From assembly GCA_963751775.1 (NCBI GenBank), contig CAVVVW010000018.1:5918-69917 (forward strand): DNA of 64,000 nucleotides. The letters are read 5' to 3'. Shown here in pieces: positions 1 through 8,714 of this stretch (position 1 is the first letter of the stretch; each line of letters starts with the position of its first letter). The position numbers and the translations under genes are program-made. Origin of the DNA: CADEEN01 sp963751775 (GTDB lineage: Bacteria; Pseudomonadota; Gammaproteobacteria; Burkholderiales; Burkholderiaceae_C). The notes beneath the pieces are model-generated. The model saw only the letters and a list, made by a program, of their open reading frames with translations, did not search any database and had not been told where the DNA came from.

Positions 1-10
1 AAGCCAAGTC

Positions 11-796
11 ATGAGCAACGACATCCGCTTTGGTCTCGGTGGACGCGTGATCGTGATCACCGGCGGCGCGCAGGGCATCGGCGAAGCCTGCGCGCGGCGA
101 CTGGTGGCCGACGGTGCGCGCGTTGCGCTGTGGGACGTGGACGATGCGCGAGGCAGCGCGCTGGCCGCGTCGCTCGTTGCCGGCGGGGCTCGAGCGAGCT
201 ATTGCCACTGCAACGTCGCCAGCAAGGCCGACGTCGACGCCGCGCTGGCCGCCACGCTGGCGGCGATGGATCGGATCGACGGCCTGGTCAACAACGCCGG
301 CATCTTCAAGTCCGCGCCATTCCTCGACATCAGCGAAGCCGACTGGGACGCCGTGATTGCGGTCAACCTGAAGGGCCACTTCCTGGTCGGCCAGGCGGTG
401 GCGCGGCAGCTCGTTGCGCAGGGCGGCGGCGGCGCGATCGTCAACATGAGTTCGGTCAACGCGCGCCTCACGATCGCCAGCATCGCCAGCTACAACGCCA
501 GCAAGGGCGGCATCGACCAGCTGACGCGCGTGATGGCGCTGGCGCTGTCCGAGCACGGCATTCGCGTCAACGGCGTGGCGCCCGGCACCATCGCCACCGA
601 ACTCGCGGCCAAGGCCGTGCTGACGAGCGAAGAGGCCAAGGCCCGGATCCTGAGCCGCACACCGATGAAGCGCCTGGGCGAGCCGGCCGAAGTCGCCAAC
701 GTGGTGGCCTTCCTGCTCAGCGACGCGGCCAGCTACACGACCGGCGACACCGTGCTCGTCGATGGCGGGCGCATGACCTTGAATTACGTCGTTTGA
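11..796 (+). CDS. SDR family NAD(P)-dependent oxidoreductase
   Basis: A classical short-chain dehydrogenase of 261 aa, the usual length. The Rossmann glycine motif TGGAQGIG is at residues 17-24, NNAG at 94-97, the catalytic Ser near 147-148 and YNASK with Tyr161 and Lys165. An Asp at residue 42, at the end of the second beta strand, suggests NAD(H) rather than NADP(H). The C-terminal TGDTVLVDGG motif is also typical. Expected to be a cytosolic alcohol or ketone oxidoreductase; the substrate cannot be told from sequence. The stop overlaps the TTG start of the next gene, suggesting co-transcription. The promoter lies outside the window. Confidence 0.93.
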   Translation: MSNDIRFGLGGRVIVITGGAQGIGEACARRLVADGARVALWDVDDARGSALAASLVAGGARASYCHCNVASKADVDAALAATLAAMDRIDGLVNNAGIFKSAPFLDISEADWDAVIAVNLKGHFLVGQAVARQLVAQGGGGAIVNMSSVNARLTIASIASYNASKGGIDQLTRVMALALSEHGIRVNGVAPGTIATELAAKAVLTSEEAKARILSRTPMKRLGEPAEVANVVAFLLSDAASYTTGDTVLVDGGRMTLNYVV

Positions 797-1368
797 GCCT
801 CGAAGCCTTCGCGGTCAGCACCGGCGTCGTCGCGCTCGGTGAGATGGGCGACAAGACGCAACTGCTGGCGCTGCTGCTGGCAGCGCGGTTTCGCGCGCCG
901 CGGCCGATCATCCTGGGCATCCTGGTCGCGACGCTGGCCAACCACGCCCTGGCCGCCGCGCTCGGTGCCTGGCTGACGCAAATGGTCGATCCGCTTTGGC
1001 TGCGCTGGGGCCTGGGCTTGTCGTTCATCGCGGTGGCGCTGTGGATGCTGGTGCCCGACCAGGTCGACGCCAACGCCGAGGGCGTCGAGCGCTCGCATCT
1101 GGGCGTCTTCGGCGTCACGGTCGTCGCCTTCTTCCTGGCCGAGATGGGCGACAAGACCCAGATCGCCACCGTCATGCTCGCCGCGCGCTACCAGGCGCTG
1201 GTGACGGTCACCGCCGGCACCACGCTGGGCATGATGATCGCCAACGTGCCCGCCGTGCTGCTCGGCAACAAGGCGGTCACGTTCGTGCCGATCGCCTGGG
1301 TGCACCGCATCGCGGCCGCGGTGTTCGCAGCCATCGGCGTGCTCGTGCTGGCAGGAGCCGGCACGTAG
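793..1368 (+). CDS. TMEM165/GDT1 family cation (Mn2+) transporter
   Basis: About 191 aa, almost entirely hydrophobic, with two copies of the family signature E-x-G-D-K-T (EMGDKT at residues 17-22 and 117-122) in two homologous halves of about three helices each. This is the UPF0016/GDT1 architecture; characterised bacterial members export Mn2+ from the cytoplasm. The TTG start at 793 overlaps the TGA of the upstream dehydrogenase and puts the first signature at the normal distance from the N-terminus. The frame is open further upstream, but that part is a shadow of the dehydrogenase gene. Metal specificity is inferred from the family. Confidence 0.85.
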   Translation: MSLEAFAVSTGVVALGEMGDKTQLLALLLAARFRAPRPIILGILVATLANHALAAALGAWLTQMVDPLWLRWGLGLSFIAVALWMLVPDQVDANAEGVERSHLGVFGVTVVAFFLAEMGDKTQIATVMLAARYQALVTVTAGTTLGMMIANVPAVLLGNKAVTFVPIAWVHRIAAAVFAAIGVLVLAGAGT

Positions 1369-1377
1369 ATTTATGCT
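1348..1377 (+). promoter_or_regulatory. Candidate promoter of the GFA-family gene, leaderless type
   Basis: CTGGCA at 1348-1353 and TATGCT at 1372-1377 are separated by 18 nt. The GTG start codon at 1384 is only 6 nt after the -10, about where transcription would begin, and there is no Shine-Dalgarno sequence. Inference from spacing only. Confidence 0.4.
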
Positions 1378-1383
1378 CTGCAC

Positions 1384-1872
1384 GTGAACGCACCACCCAC
1401 CCTGCTCCCCCTGCAAGGCGGCTGCCTGTGCGGCCAGGTGCGCTACCACGCCGCGCCCGACCACCGCGACGGCTACTACTGCCACTGCCGCATGTGCCAG
1501 CTGGCCTTCGGCAATACCCGCGCCGCGTACCTCAACCTGCGCAAGGCCGAGGTCCAGTGGCAGAGCGCACCCGCCTACTTCGCCTCGTCGAAGATCGCGC
1601 GCCGTGGCTTCTGCGGCCACTGCGGCACGCCGCTGTCGTTCGAATTCCTCGACAGCGAGCGCATGGATCTGTCGGTCGGCAGCCTCGACGATCCGTCGCT
1701 GATCAAGCCGAGCGAACATTTCGCAGTCGAGTCGCGCCTTGCCGCGTGGCACGCGCCCGACGGCCTGCCCGAGACGCGACTCGACGCCAACCCGCGCATC
1801 GTGCAGCGCTGGCGCGACGCCTATGGCGCTGACGTGGTTCCCGGCCTCGCCGCCACGCGGGGCACACCGTGA
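1384..1872 (+). CDS. GFA family protein (glutathione-dependent formaldehyde-activating-like)
   Basis: 162 aa with the zinc-binding cysteine pattern of the GFA/CENP-V fold: GGCLCGQ near residues 12-18, CHCRMCQ near 37-43 and FCGHCGTPL near 77-85. Founder proteins were proposed to bind glutathione and formaldehyde, but most relatives have no proven reaction, so the enzymatic role is open. The GTG at 1384 is the only start preceding the first zinc motif. The gene overlaps the following thioesterase by 4 nt (GTGA), indicating translational coupling. It begins a four-gene run on the plus strand. Confidence 0.88.
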   Translation: MNAPPTLLPLQGGCLCGQVRYHAAPDHRDGYYCHCRMCQLAFGNTRAAYLNLRKAEVQWQSAPAYFASSKIARRGFCGHCGTPLSFEFLDSERMDLSVGSLDDPSLIKPSEHFAVESRLAAWHAPDGLPETRLDANPRIVQRWRDAYGADVVPGLAATRGTP

Positions 1873-2438
1873 CGGCCGATCGCCTGGCGCAGTGGCAGGC
1901 CGAGGAAGCCGCGGTGCGCGCGCGCCAGACCCGCCCCGCCGGCGTCATCGCGCCGGCGGACGCCATCGGCCGGCCCGGCCTGGACGTGCTGCGCGACCTG
2001 ATCGACGGCCGCCTGCCCGCAGCGCCGATCGCCGAAGTGTTGGACTTCATATTGCTGCACGTGGCACCGGGCGAAGCGGTGTTCCAGGGTCGCCCGGGCC
2101 CGCGCTTCATGAACCCGATGGGTGGCCTGCATGGCGGCTGGTACGCCACCCTGCTCGACTCGGCCCTCGGCTGCGCGGTGCACACGACGATGCAGCCGGG
2201 CCGCGCCTACACCACGCTGGAGTTGAAGCTGAACCTGGTGCGCGCGATCGGGCCCGACGTGCCGCTGGTGCGCGCCGAAGGCCGCACCATTCACGTCGGC
2301 CGCCAGACGGCCACCGCCGAAGGCAGGCTGGTCGGCCCCGACGGCAAGCTCTACGCCCACGCCAGCACCACCTGCCTGATCTTCGACCTGCCCTGCGCGT
2401 GCGGCCGGCTGACGCAGGCGCCACAATCAGCACCATGA
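1869..2438 (+). CDS. PaaI family thioesterase (hotdog fold)
   Basis: 189 aa. The C-terminal two thirds is a hotdog domain with the PaaI-type segment MGGLHGGWYATLLDSALG near residues 81-98, where HGG and the following Asp are the usual active-site elements, and ending in a strand containing ASTTCLIF. It probably hydrolyses an acyl- or aryl-CoA thioester in the cytosol. The first 60 residues are an extra helical region without a recognised motif. The GTG start overlaps the upstream stop and the stop overlaps the glyoxalase start (ATGA), so it is part of a coupled operon. Confidence 0.85.
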   Translation: MTADRLAQWQAEEAAVRARQTRPAGVIAPADAIGRPGLDVLRDLIDGRLPAAPIAEVLDFILLHVAPGEAVFQGRPGPRFMNPMGGLHGGWYATLLDSALGCAVHTTMQPGRAYTTLELKLNLVRAIGPDVPLVRAEGRTIHVGRQTATAEGRLVGPDGKLYAHASTTCLIFDLPCACGRLTQAPQSAP

Positions 2439-2866
2439 AATACCTGCATACCATGGTCCGCGTGACCGACATCGAAACATCGCTGCGCTTTTACCGCGAC
2501 GCACTCGGGCTCGAACTGCTCTCGCGCAAGGACAACGAGGCCGGGCGCTTCACGCTGGTCTTTCTGGCCGCGCCGGGCGACCCCGACGCGCAGGTCGAGC
2601 TGACCTACAACTGGCCCGCCGACGGTGTCGGCGAGGTCTACGGCGGCGGGCGCAACTTCGGCCACCTGGCCTACGCGGTCGACGACATCTACGCCGCCTG
2701 CCGGCGCTTGATGGACCATGGCGTGACCATCAACCGGCCGCCACGCGACGGCCGCATGGCCTTCGTGCGCTCGCCCGACAACATCTCGATCGAATTGCTG
2801 CAGGCCGGGCCGGCGCTCGCGCCGGCCGAACCCTGGTCGTCGATGCCCAACGTCGGCGCCTGGTAG
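2435..2866 (+). CDS. gloA: Lactoylglutathione lyase (glyoxalase I)
   Basis: 143 aa, the size of bacterial Ni2+-type glyoxalase I. The VOC-fold metal ligands are visible: His5 in MKYLHTM, a Glu in QVELTYNW, His in NFGHLAYAV and Glu in SIELLQ. It converts the methylglyoxal-glutathione hemithioacetal to S-lactoylglutathione. The FYRDALGLELL segment is typical. The ATG overlaps the preceding stop as ATGA. Association with a thioesterase and a GFA protein suggests an electrophile or detoxification grouping, which is inference. Confidence 0.93.
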   Translation: MKYLHTMVRVTDIETSLRFYRDALGLELLSRKDNEAGRFTLVFLAAPGDPDAQVELTYNWPADGVGEVYGGGRNFGHLAYAVDDIYAACRRLMDHGVTINRPPRDGRMAFVRSPDNISIELLQAGPALAPAEPWSSMPNVGAW

Positions 2867-2868
2867 CC

Positions 2869-3481
2869 ATGTACCTGCCCAGGCACTTCGAGCAGAACGA
2901 CCCGGCCGTGCTGGCCGCCGCGATGCACGAGCATCCGCTGGCCACCCTGGTGATCGCCACGCCCGCCGGGCCGACGGCCGACCTGATCCCGCTCGAGTAC
3001 CACCCGCAACCGGGACCGCACGGCACGCTGCGCGGCCACGTGGCGCGCGCCAACCCGCTCTGGCGCCATGCCGGCGCCGCGGTGCTGGCGGTCTTTCACG
3101 GCCCGCAAGCCTATGTCTCGCCGAACGGCTACCCGAGCAAGCGCGAACACGGCAAGGTGGTGCCGACCTGGAACTACACCATGGTGCAGGCGCGCGGCAC
3201 GCTGCGCGCGGTCGACGAAGCGCCCTGGCTGCGGGCCCTCGTCGGTCGCCTCACCGAGCGGCACGAGTCGACGCAGGCCGCGCCTTGGGCCGTGAGCGAT
3301 GCGCCGGACGACTACGTGAAGCAGATGCTCGGCGCGATCGTGGGCATCGAGATCGCAGCTCACGTCACTGGTCGGCAAGTGGAAGGTCAGCCAGAACCGC
3401 GATGCGGCCGATCGCGCCGGCGTCGCCGCTGCGCTCGGCGCGCACCCGATGGCTGCGCTGGTGCGCGGCAGCTCAGCGTAA
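2869..3481 (+). CDS. PaiB-like FMN-binding negative transcriptional regulator, frame broken near the end
   Basis: The first 165 residues match the PaiB/flavin-split-barrel family (MYLPRHFEQ at the N-terminus, then YVSPNGYPSK and VPTWNYTMVQARG). Around 3355-3360 the frame changes: the conserved family ending with VGKWKVSQNRDAADRAGV is found in the next frame and stops at 3481. A one-base insertion explains this. The family binds FMN and, in Bacillus, represses degradative enzyme and sporulation genes; the role here is unknown. It follows gloA by 2 nt and its last 9 nt overlap the end of eda on the other strand. Confidence 0.8.
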
Positions 3482-4099
3482 GGCGCTGGCCTCGCGCGCC
3501 AGACGCGTGATGCGGGCCCAGTCGCCGCTGTTGAGCGCATCGGCCGGTGTCAGCCACGAGCCGCCGCAGACCTTGACGTTGGGCAGTGCAAGGAACTGCG
3601 GTGCCGTCTCGACGGTGATGCCGCCGGTGGGGCAGAACACGACATCGGGGAACGGGCCGGCCAGCGCACGCAGCATGCCCGTGCCACCCGCCGCAGTGGC
3701 CGGGAAGAACTTCAGGAATCCGAGGCCATCGGCGTTGGCGGCCATCACTTCGCTGGCCGTCGCCACGCCCGGCAACAGCGGCAGCGCCGCATCGCGGCAG
3801 GCCGCGCCGATCTGATCTGTATAGCCCGGGCTGACGCCGAACTGGCAGCCGGCATCGCGCGCAGCGCGCACATCGGCCACCGTGCGCAAGGTGCCGGCGC
3901 CGACGATGGCTTCGGGCACCTCGCGCGCGATCGCCTCCATGCAGGCCAGCGCCACCGGCGTGCGCAACGTCACCTCGAGCACACGCACGCCGCCGGCAAC
4001 CAGCGCGCGTGCCATCGGCACCGCATGCTCGAGGCGCTGCAGCACGATGACCGGAATCACCGGGCCGAGCGCAACGAGTGCCAATGTGTCCTTGATCAT
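3473..4099 (-). CDS. eda: 2-dehydro-3-deoxyphosphogluconate aldolase (KDPG aldolase)
   Basis: 208 aa class I aldolase. It splits KDPG into pyruvate and glyceraldehyde 3-phosphate, the last Entner-Doudoroff step. The Schiff-base lysine is in GFLKFFPA, the catalytic glutamate in LEVTLRTP, and the phosphate loop is CPTGGI. I chose the ATG at 4099 (MIKDTL) because AAGGA sits 7 nt before it; a TTG at 4114 is in frame but lacks a binding site. It lies 11 nt after edd, so the two form one operon. Confidence 0.95.
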   Translation of the reverse strand: MIKDTLALVALGPVIPVIVLQRLEHAVPMARALVAGGVRVLEVTLRTPVALACMEAIAREVPEAIVGAGTLRTVADVRAARDAGCQFGVSPGYTDQIGAACRDAALPLLPGVATASEVMAANADGLGFLKFFPATAAGGTGMLRALAGPFPDVVFCPTGGITVETAPQFLALPNVKVCGGSWLTPADALNSGDWARITRLAREASALR

Positions 4100-4110
4100 G
4101 CGTGCATCCT

Positions 4111-5934
4111 TCAAAGCCAGGTGCAGGCGCCCTGCTCTGCGCTGGTGACATTCTTGCGCATGCCCGCGAACAGCTCGCGGCCCAGGCCATGGCCATTGGC
4201 GTCGACATGCTGCGCACTCATCTGCGCCATGTCGCGCGCGGCCCAGGTCGCTTCATCGACGAGCGCGTCGAGCGTGCCGGCGATGGCATCCAGGCGGATG
4301 CGGTCGCCGCTCGCGACCTTGGCCAGCGCACCGCCGGCCAGCGCCTCGGGGCTGACGTGGATCGCCGCCGGCACCTTGCCGGACGCGCCGCTCATGCGGC
4401 CATCCGTCACCAGCGCGACCTTGAAACCCTTGCGCTGCAACACCGCCAGCGGCGGCGTCAGCTTGTGCAACTCGGGCATGCCGTTGGCGCGCGGGCCCTG
4501 GAAGCGCACGACGGCGACGAAGTCACGCTCGAGCGCACCGGCATTGAATGCCGCCAGCAGTGCCGCCTGGTCTTCGAACACCAGTGCCGGCGCCTCGACG
4601 ATCCAGCGGTCCTCGGGCACCGCGCTGGTCTTGATCACGGCACGGCCGAGGTTGCCCTGCAACAGTCGCAGGCCGCCGCTGGTGCTGAACGGCCGCGCGG
4701 CGGGGCGCAGGATGGTGTCGTCGCCGCTGTCGGGCGGCCAGGCGCATGCCATTCCAGCTCGCCTGTCGCCGGATTCAGGGCCGGTTGATCGGCGTAGGCG
4801 GCAATGCCGCGTTCGCTGGCCGTCAGCACGTCGGCGTGCATGAATCCGGCTTCGAGCAGTTCGCGCAGCACGAAGCCCGGGCCGCCAGCGCTCTGGAACT
4901 GGTTCACGTCGGCGCTGCCGTTGGGATAGACGCGGGCCAGCAGCGGCACCGCGTCCGAGAGATCGGAGAAATCGGTCCAGTCGATGACGATGCCGGCCGC
5001 GCGCGCCACCGCCACCCAGTGGATCAAGTGATTCGTCGAGCCGCCGGTGGCCAGCAAGGCGACCATCGCGTTGACGATGCAGCGCTCGTCGACGAGTTGG
5101 CCGATCGGCGCGAAGCGCCGGCCCTTGGTCATGCCGAGCACCGTGCGCACCGCCTCGCGCGTCAGCGCCTCGCGCAGCGGCGCGTGCGGGTGTACGAAGG
5201 CCGCGCCGGGCACGTGCAGGCCCATCGCTTCGAGCAGCATCTGGTTGCTGTTGGCCGTGCCGTAGAAGGTGCAGGTACCCGCGCCGTGGTAGGCCGCGCC
5301 TTCGGCGGCCAGCAGCTCGGCGCGCCCGACCAGGCCCTGCGCAGCACGTTCGCGCACTTTGGACTTGTCGCTGTTCGACAGGCCCGAGCTCATCGGCCCC
5401 GCCGGCACGAAAACGCAGGGCAAGTGGCCGAAGTGCAGCGCACCGATCAGCAGGCCCGGCACGATCTTGTCGCACACACCGAGCAGCAGCGCAGCGTCGA
5501 ACACATCGTGCGTCAATGCGATCGCGGTGCCCATCGCGATGTTGTCGCGCGAGAACAGGCTCAACTCCATGCCCGGCTGGCCCTGCGTCACACCGTCGCA
5601 CATCGCCGGCACGCCACCGGCCACCTGCACCGTGGCGCCGAGCCTGTGTGCCTCGTCGCGGATCAGCGCCGGGAAGCCCTGCATACGGCTGGTGCGCCGA
5701 CAGCATGTCGTTGTACGAGGTGACGACGGCGATGTGCGGCGCGCGCTCGGCGACGATCTTCAGCTTGTCGTTGGCCGGCAATGCGGCGACTGCATGGGCC
5801 ACGTTGGCGCAACCCAGCCGATCGCTGCCGCGCGGCCGGGCCGCCATGGCCGCCACCTGCGCCAGGTACGCGCGGCGCAGCGGCGCGCTGCGCTCGCGGA
5901 TGCGCGCGGTGACTTCGATCAGGGCGGAATTCAT
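4111..5934 (-). CDS. edd: Phosphogluconate dehydratase, two compensating frame breaks
   Basis: Dehydrates 6-phosphogluconate to KDPG; an iron-sulfur enzyme of the IlvD/Edd family. The total span corresponds to about 607 aa, the family length. The N-terminus (VTSYNDMLSAHQPY) and C-terminus (VTDGRMSGASGKVPAAIHVSPEA, here split over the text) are in one frame, while about 315 central residues, including LLGVCDKIVPGLL and GTCTFYGTANSNQ with cluster cysteines, are in another. The shifts are near 5688 and 4742. Because the frame is restored and the protein is otherwise intact, sequence error is more likely than inactivation. Confidence 0.9.
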   Translation of the reverse strand: MNSALIEVTARIRERSAPLRRAYLAQVAAMAARPRGSDRLGCANVAHAVAALPANDKLKIVAERAPHIAVVTSYNDMLSAHQPYAGLPGADPRRGTQARRHGAGGRWRAGDVRRCDAGPAGHGVEPVLARQHRDGHRDRIDARCVRRCAAARCVRQDRAGPADRCAALRPLALRFRAGGADELGPVEQRQVQSARTCCAGPGRARRAAGRRRRGLPRRGYLHLLRHGQQQPDAARSDGPARARRGLRTPARAAARGADARGGAHGARHDQGPALRADRPTRRRALHRQRDGRLAGHRRLDESLDPLGGGGARGRHRHRLDRFLRSLGRGAAAGPRLSQRQRRREPVPERWRPGLRAARTARSRIHARRRADGQRTRHCRLRRSTGPESGDRRAGMACAWPPDSGDDTILRPAARPFSTSGGLRLLQGNLGRAVIKTSAVPEDRWIVEAPALVFEDQAALLAAFNAGALERDFVAVVRFQGPRANGMPELHKLTPPLAVLQRKGFKVALVTDGRMSGASGKVPAAIHVSPEALAGGALAKVASGDRIRLDAIAGTLDALVDEATWAARDMAQMSAQHVDANGHGLGRELFAGMRKNVTSAEQGACTWL

Positions 5935-5966
5935 GGCCGGCGCGTATGCTGTAACCTGTATTTCAG

Positions 5967-5995
5967 ATTTTCCAGTAATAAAATTACAACGTCAA
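5967..5995 (-). promoter_or_regulatory. Candidate edd-eda promoter
   Basis: Read on the minus strand, TTGACG (5995-5990) and GAAAAT (5972-5967) are spaced by exactly 17 nt, about 33 nt before the edd start. This is one of the few AT-rich stretches of the window. Confidence 0.5.
5974..5988 (-). promoter_or_regulatory. HexR-like operator
   Basis: The minus strand reads TGTAATTTTATTACT, a near-perfect palindrome and one that closely matches the published HexR consensus of the TGTAATT-AATTACA type. HexR is a KDPG-responsive RpiR-family repressor of edd, eda and related genes. The site fills the spacer between the -35 and -10, where binding would block RNA polymerase. No hexR gene is in the window, so the assignment rests on the motif and its position. 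Confidence 0.6.
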
Positions 5996-6004
5996 TGACC
6001 ATCG

Positions 6005-6640
6005 ATGTCATCATCGCGCCGCATGGAGCCGCCCTACGACGACACGATCCGCGTGCCTGCGCTGCGGGACCCACAGGCACTGCTGGTGCGCGCGCGCCAC
6101 GAATGGGGCGGGCGCAACGACCTGTGGGTCTTCGGCTATGCCTCCCTGCTGTGGCGACCCGAATTCGAATTCAAGGAGCACCGGCCGGCCCGGGTGCATG
6201 GCTGGCACCGCGCGCTGCGCATGGCATCGCGCATCAACCGCGGCACGCCTGAGCGGCCCGGGCTGGTGTTCGCGCTGCTGCCGGGCGGCTCGTGCCACGG
6301 CGCGGTGTATCGCATCCCGCAGGCGCGGGCGGCGGTCGAACTGGAACGGCTGTGGCGCCGCGAGATGCCGACTGGCGTCTACGACCCGCGCTGGCTCGCC
6401 TGCCACACCGCACAAGGCAGCGTGCAGGCGCTGGCGTTCACCTTGTCGCGACGCAGCCCGCAGCACCTGGGTCGCGTGCCCGACGCACAGATGGTCGAGA
6501 TCCTGCGCCATGCGAGCGGGCGTTATGGCACGACGCTCGAGTACCTGCTCGAAACGGCGCGGGCGCTGCAGGAGCGCGGCGTGCGCGACCGCGAGATCGA
6601 GCGCCTGGTCGCACTGGCGCGCCGGCACCGGTTGGCGTGA
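6005..6640 (+). CDS. ChaC-like gamma-glutamylcyclotransferase
   Basis: 211 aa. The family signature FGYASLLWRPEF (the YGSLIW-type substrate loop) is near residues 43-54, followed by a short beta-barrel domain with the RVHGWHRAL segment. ChaC enzymes cleave glutathione or gamma-glutamyl amino acids to 5-oxoproline. A second in-frame ATG at 6023 (MEPPYDD) is an equally plausible start, giving 205 aa; neither has a clear binding site. The gene diverges from edd and shares its AT-rich upstream region. Confidence 0.82.
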   Translation: MSSSRRMEPPYDDTIRVPALRDPQALLVRARHEWGGRNDLWVFGYASLLWRPEFEFKEHRPARVHGWHRALRMASRINRGTPERPGLVFALLPGGSCHGAVYRIPQARAAVELERLWRREMPTGVYDPRWLACHTAQGSVQALAFTLSRRSPQHLGRVPDAQMVEILRHASGRYGTTLEYLLETARALQERGVRDREIERLVALARRHRLA

Positions 6641-6701
6641 ACCGGCCAGCGCAGCGCGGCCGCCAATGGGCCGCCGCGCGAGGCGGCGGCAGCGGACGAA
6701 C

Positions 6702-7337
6702 TCAGTGCTGCGGCGGTGTCCTCGGGGAAACCCCCGAGTTGCCGCCCTGGCCGGCACGCAGCGCGGCCAGATCCTGCACGGTGTCGATGTCGACCAGCAC
6801 GCCCGGGTCATCGACTTCGACGGCCTGTGCCGGGTAGCGCGCAACCAGCCGGCGCGCCCCTTCGTCTCCCGTCAGGGCGGTCAGTTCTGAATACAGTTCC
6901 GCGGCAAAGCCGACCGGATGCCCGCGCAGACCGCGGTATTGCGCGTAGGCCACGGCGTGCGTAGCCAGCGCCTGCGCCACAGCCTGCAGCGTGGTCGGCC
7001 GCACGCGCGGCATGTCGGCCGGCAGCACCAGCCAGCCCGAGGCGTCGGCGCGCGCCGACACGCCCGCGGCGATCGAGTCACCCATGCCGCGGCTGCGCAG
7101 CGGCGGCAGGATCACGACATCGCGCGCCGCCACCTGCTGGCGCGCCAGCGGTGCGAGCTCGGCGGTGGTCACCACCAGCACGGGCAGGCGGCTGGCGATC
7201 GCGTTGCGCAGCGTCACGCTGAGCACCGCACCGCCATCGCCTTGGCCGTCGAGTGCCTGCGCAAGCTTGTGCCCGCTGCCGGTAAAGCGACTGCCGAGGC
7301 CGGCGGCAAGCACGATCACAGTCGCGGGCGGGTTCAT
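6702..7337 (-). CDS. MobA/MocA-like NTP transferase
   Basis: 211 aa from the ATG at 7337. The N-terminal nucleotide-binding motif VLAAGLGSRFTGSGHKLAQ is the pyrophosphorylase signature (LAAGxSxRF-G-xK), and LPADMPRV carries the metal-binding Asp. The short length and the GDEGARRL and GHPVGF elements resemble MocA-type cytidylyltransferases that load the molybdenum cofactor, but no molybdoenzyme is nearby, so the substrate is uncertain. The frame is open upstream to 7487, but that part faces pdxH and is unlikely to be coding. Confidence 0.8.
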   Translation of the reverse strand: MNPPATVIVLAAGLGSRFTGSGHKLAQALDGQGDGGAVLSVTLRNAIASRLPVLVVTTAELAPLARQQVAARDVVILPPLRSRGMGDSIAAGVSARADASGWLVLPADMPRVRPTTLQAVAQALATHAVAYAQYRGLRGHPVGFAAELYSELTALTGDEGARRLVARYPAQAVEVDDPGVLVDIDTVQDLAALRAGQGGNSGVSPRTPPQH

Positions 7338-7485
7338 GGCGGGAGGCGTTGGCGATGACCGCAACGGCCGCTGCGGCAGTCCGGAGAATCTGCCGCTGCG
7401 GCCGCGGTTGTAACTGGGGCCATCACCTAAGGCCTTCCACGTAAGCAGTAGTGGGGATGCGGCGCTGCCTTTATGCTTGCTGCCC

Positions 7486-8137
7486 ATGGACAGCCAACGA
7501 GATCGCCGCGCTGCGCAAGAGCTACGAGCGTGCCGAACTCGACGAGTCCACGTCCGACGCCGACCCGCTGCGCCAGTTCGAGCGCTGGTTGCGCGAGGCC
7601 CTCGCCGCGGAGCTGCCCGAACCCAATGCGATGACGCTGGCCACTGTCGGCGATGGCGGCCGCCCGTCGACGCGCGTGGTGCTGATCAAGGGCTGCGATG
7701 CGCGCGGCCTGGTCTGGTACACGAACTATCAGAGCCGCAAGGGCCGCGACCTGGCCGCGATGCCATTCGCCGCACTGCAGTTTCATTGGGTCGAGCTCGA
7801 ACGCGTGGTGCGAATCGAGGGCCGCGTCGAGCGCGTCAGCGACGCCGAGAGCGACGCCTACTTCAAGACGCGGCCGCTCGACTCGCGCATCGGTGCCTGG
7901 GCGTCGCCGCAGAGCGAAGTCATATCCTCGCGCGCCGTGCTGGTGGCCCAGGCAGCCAAGTTCGCCGCCCGTTACGCATTGAACCCGCCGCGCCCGCCGC
8001 ACTGGGGCGGCTATCGCCTGGTGCCTGACCGCTGGGAGTTCTGGCAGGGCCGCAAGAGCCGCCTGCACGACCGCCTGCGCTACCGCTTGGCCGAGGCGGG
8101 TGGCAACGAGTGGCTGCGGGAGCGGTTGGCGCCATAG
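7486..8137 (+). CDS. pdxH: Pyridoxine/pyridoxamine 5'-phosphate oxidase, N-terminal frame uncertain
   Basis: Oxidises PNP or PMP to pyridoxal 5'-phosphate with FMN. About 215 residues: LRKSYERAELDE at the start, the FMN-binding segments RVVLIKG and YTNYQSRKGRDL, FHWVELERVVRIEG, and the C-terminal WEFWQGRKSRLHDRLRY. The ATG at 7486, 8 nt after a TATGCT hexamer, fits a PdxH start but is in a different frame from the rest; a one-base error in the first 10 nt would join them. The other option is an in-frame ATG at 7451, which adds an unusual Cys-rich leader. Confidence 0.9.
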
Positions 8138-8180
8138 CCGTCGGCGTGCGCGACGACCGTGCTGCCATCGAACTGGCGTC

Positions 8181-8714
8181 TCAGGCGCGCTTCAAGCGTG
8201 CGGCAAAGGTGCGCTTGAACTTCTCCACCTTGGGCGCCACGACGAAGGCGCAGTAACCCTGGCCGGGGTGGTTGGCGAAGTAATGCTGGTGGTAGTCCTC
8301 GGCACGCGAGTAGTTGGCCAGCGGCTTGACCTCGGTGACGACGCGGCCGCGGTGCGCCGCATTGGCCTCGGCCAGCACCACACGCGCCACGCGCTCCTGC
8401 TCGGCATCGTTGAAGTAGATGCCCGAGCGGTACTGCGTGCCCGTGTCGTTGCCCTGGCGGTTCAGGGTGGTCGGGTCGTGGACGTGAAAGAAGATCTCGA
8501 GCACCTCGCGCAACGTGATGCGGCTGTTGTCGAACGTCACGCGCACGACTTCGTTGTGGCCGGTGTCGCCGCCGCACACCTGCTCGTAGCTCGGGTTGGG
8601 TAGATGCCCATTGCTGTAGCCGGACTCGACGGCGACGACGCCATCGACCTGCTCGTACACCGCCTCGGTGCACCAGAAACAGCCGCCGCCGAGGGTGATG
8701 AATTCAGTTGCCAT
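8181..8714 (-). CDS. msrA: Peptide-methionine (S)-S-oxide reductase MsrA
   Basis: 177 aa. It repairs methionine-S-sulfoxide in proteins and free methionine. The catalytic GGCFWC motif is at residues 9-14, followed by the diagnostic YSNGH, YEQVCGGDTGHNEVVRV and the YRSGIYF segments. A C-terminal Cys in GQGYCAFV is a probable resolving cysteine. No fused MsrB domain is present. The gene converges on pdxH with a 43-nt gap. Confidence 0.95.
   Translation of the reverse strand: MATEFITLGGGCFWCTEAVYEQVDGVVAVESGYSNGHLPNPSYEQVCGGDTGHNEVVRVTFDNSRITLREVLEIFFHVHDPTTLNRQGNDTGTQYRSGIYFNDAEQERVARVVLAEANAAHRGRVVTEVKPLANYSRAEDYHQHYFANHPGQGYCAFVVAPKVEKFKRTFAARLKRA

Noticed and set aside
130..1368. A 412-codon frame joining part of the SDR region to the GDT1 protein
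   Set aside because: The N-terminal 220 codons are an out-of-frame reading of the dehydrogenase; only the part from the TTG at 793 is real.
4111..5934. edd as a true pseudogene
   Set aside because: The two frame changes compensate, all conserved motifs survive, and the sequence has similar breaks in essential genes.
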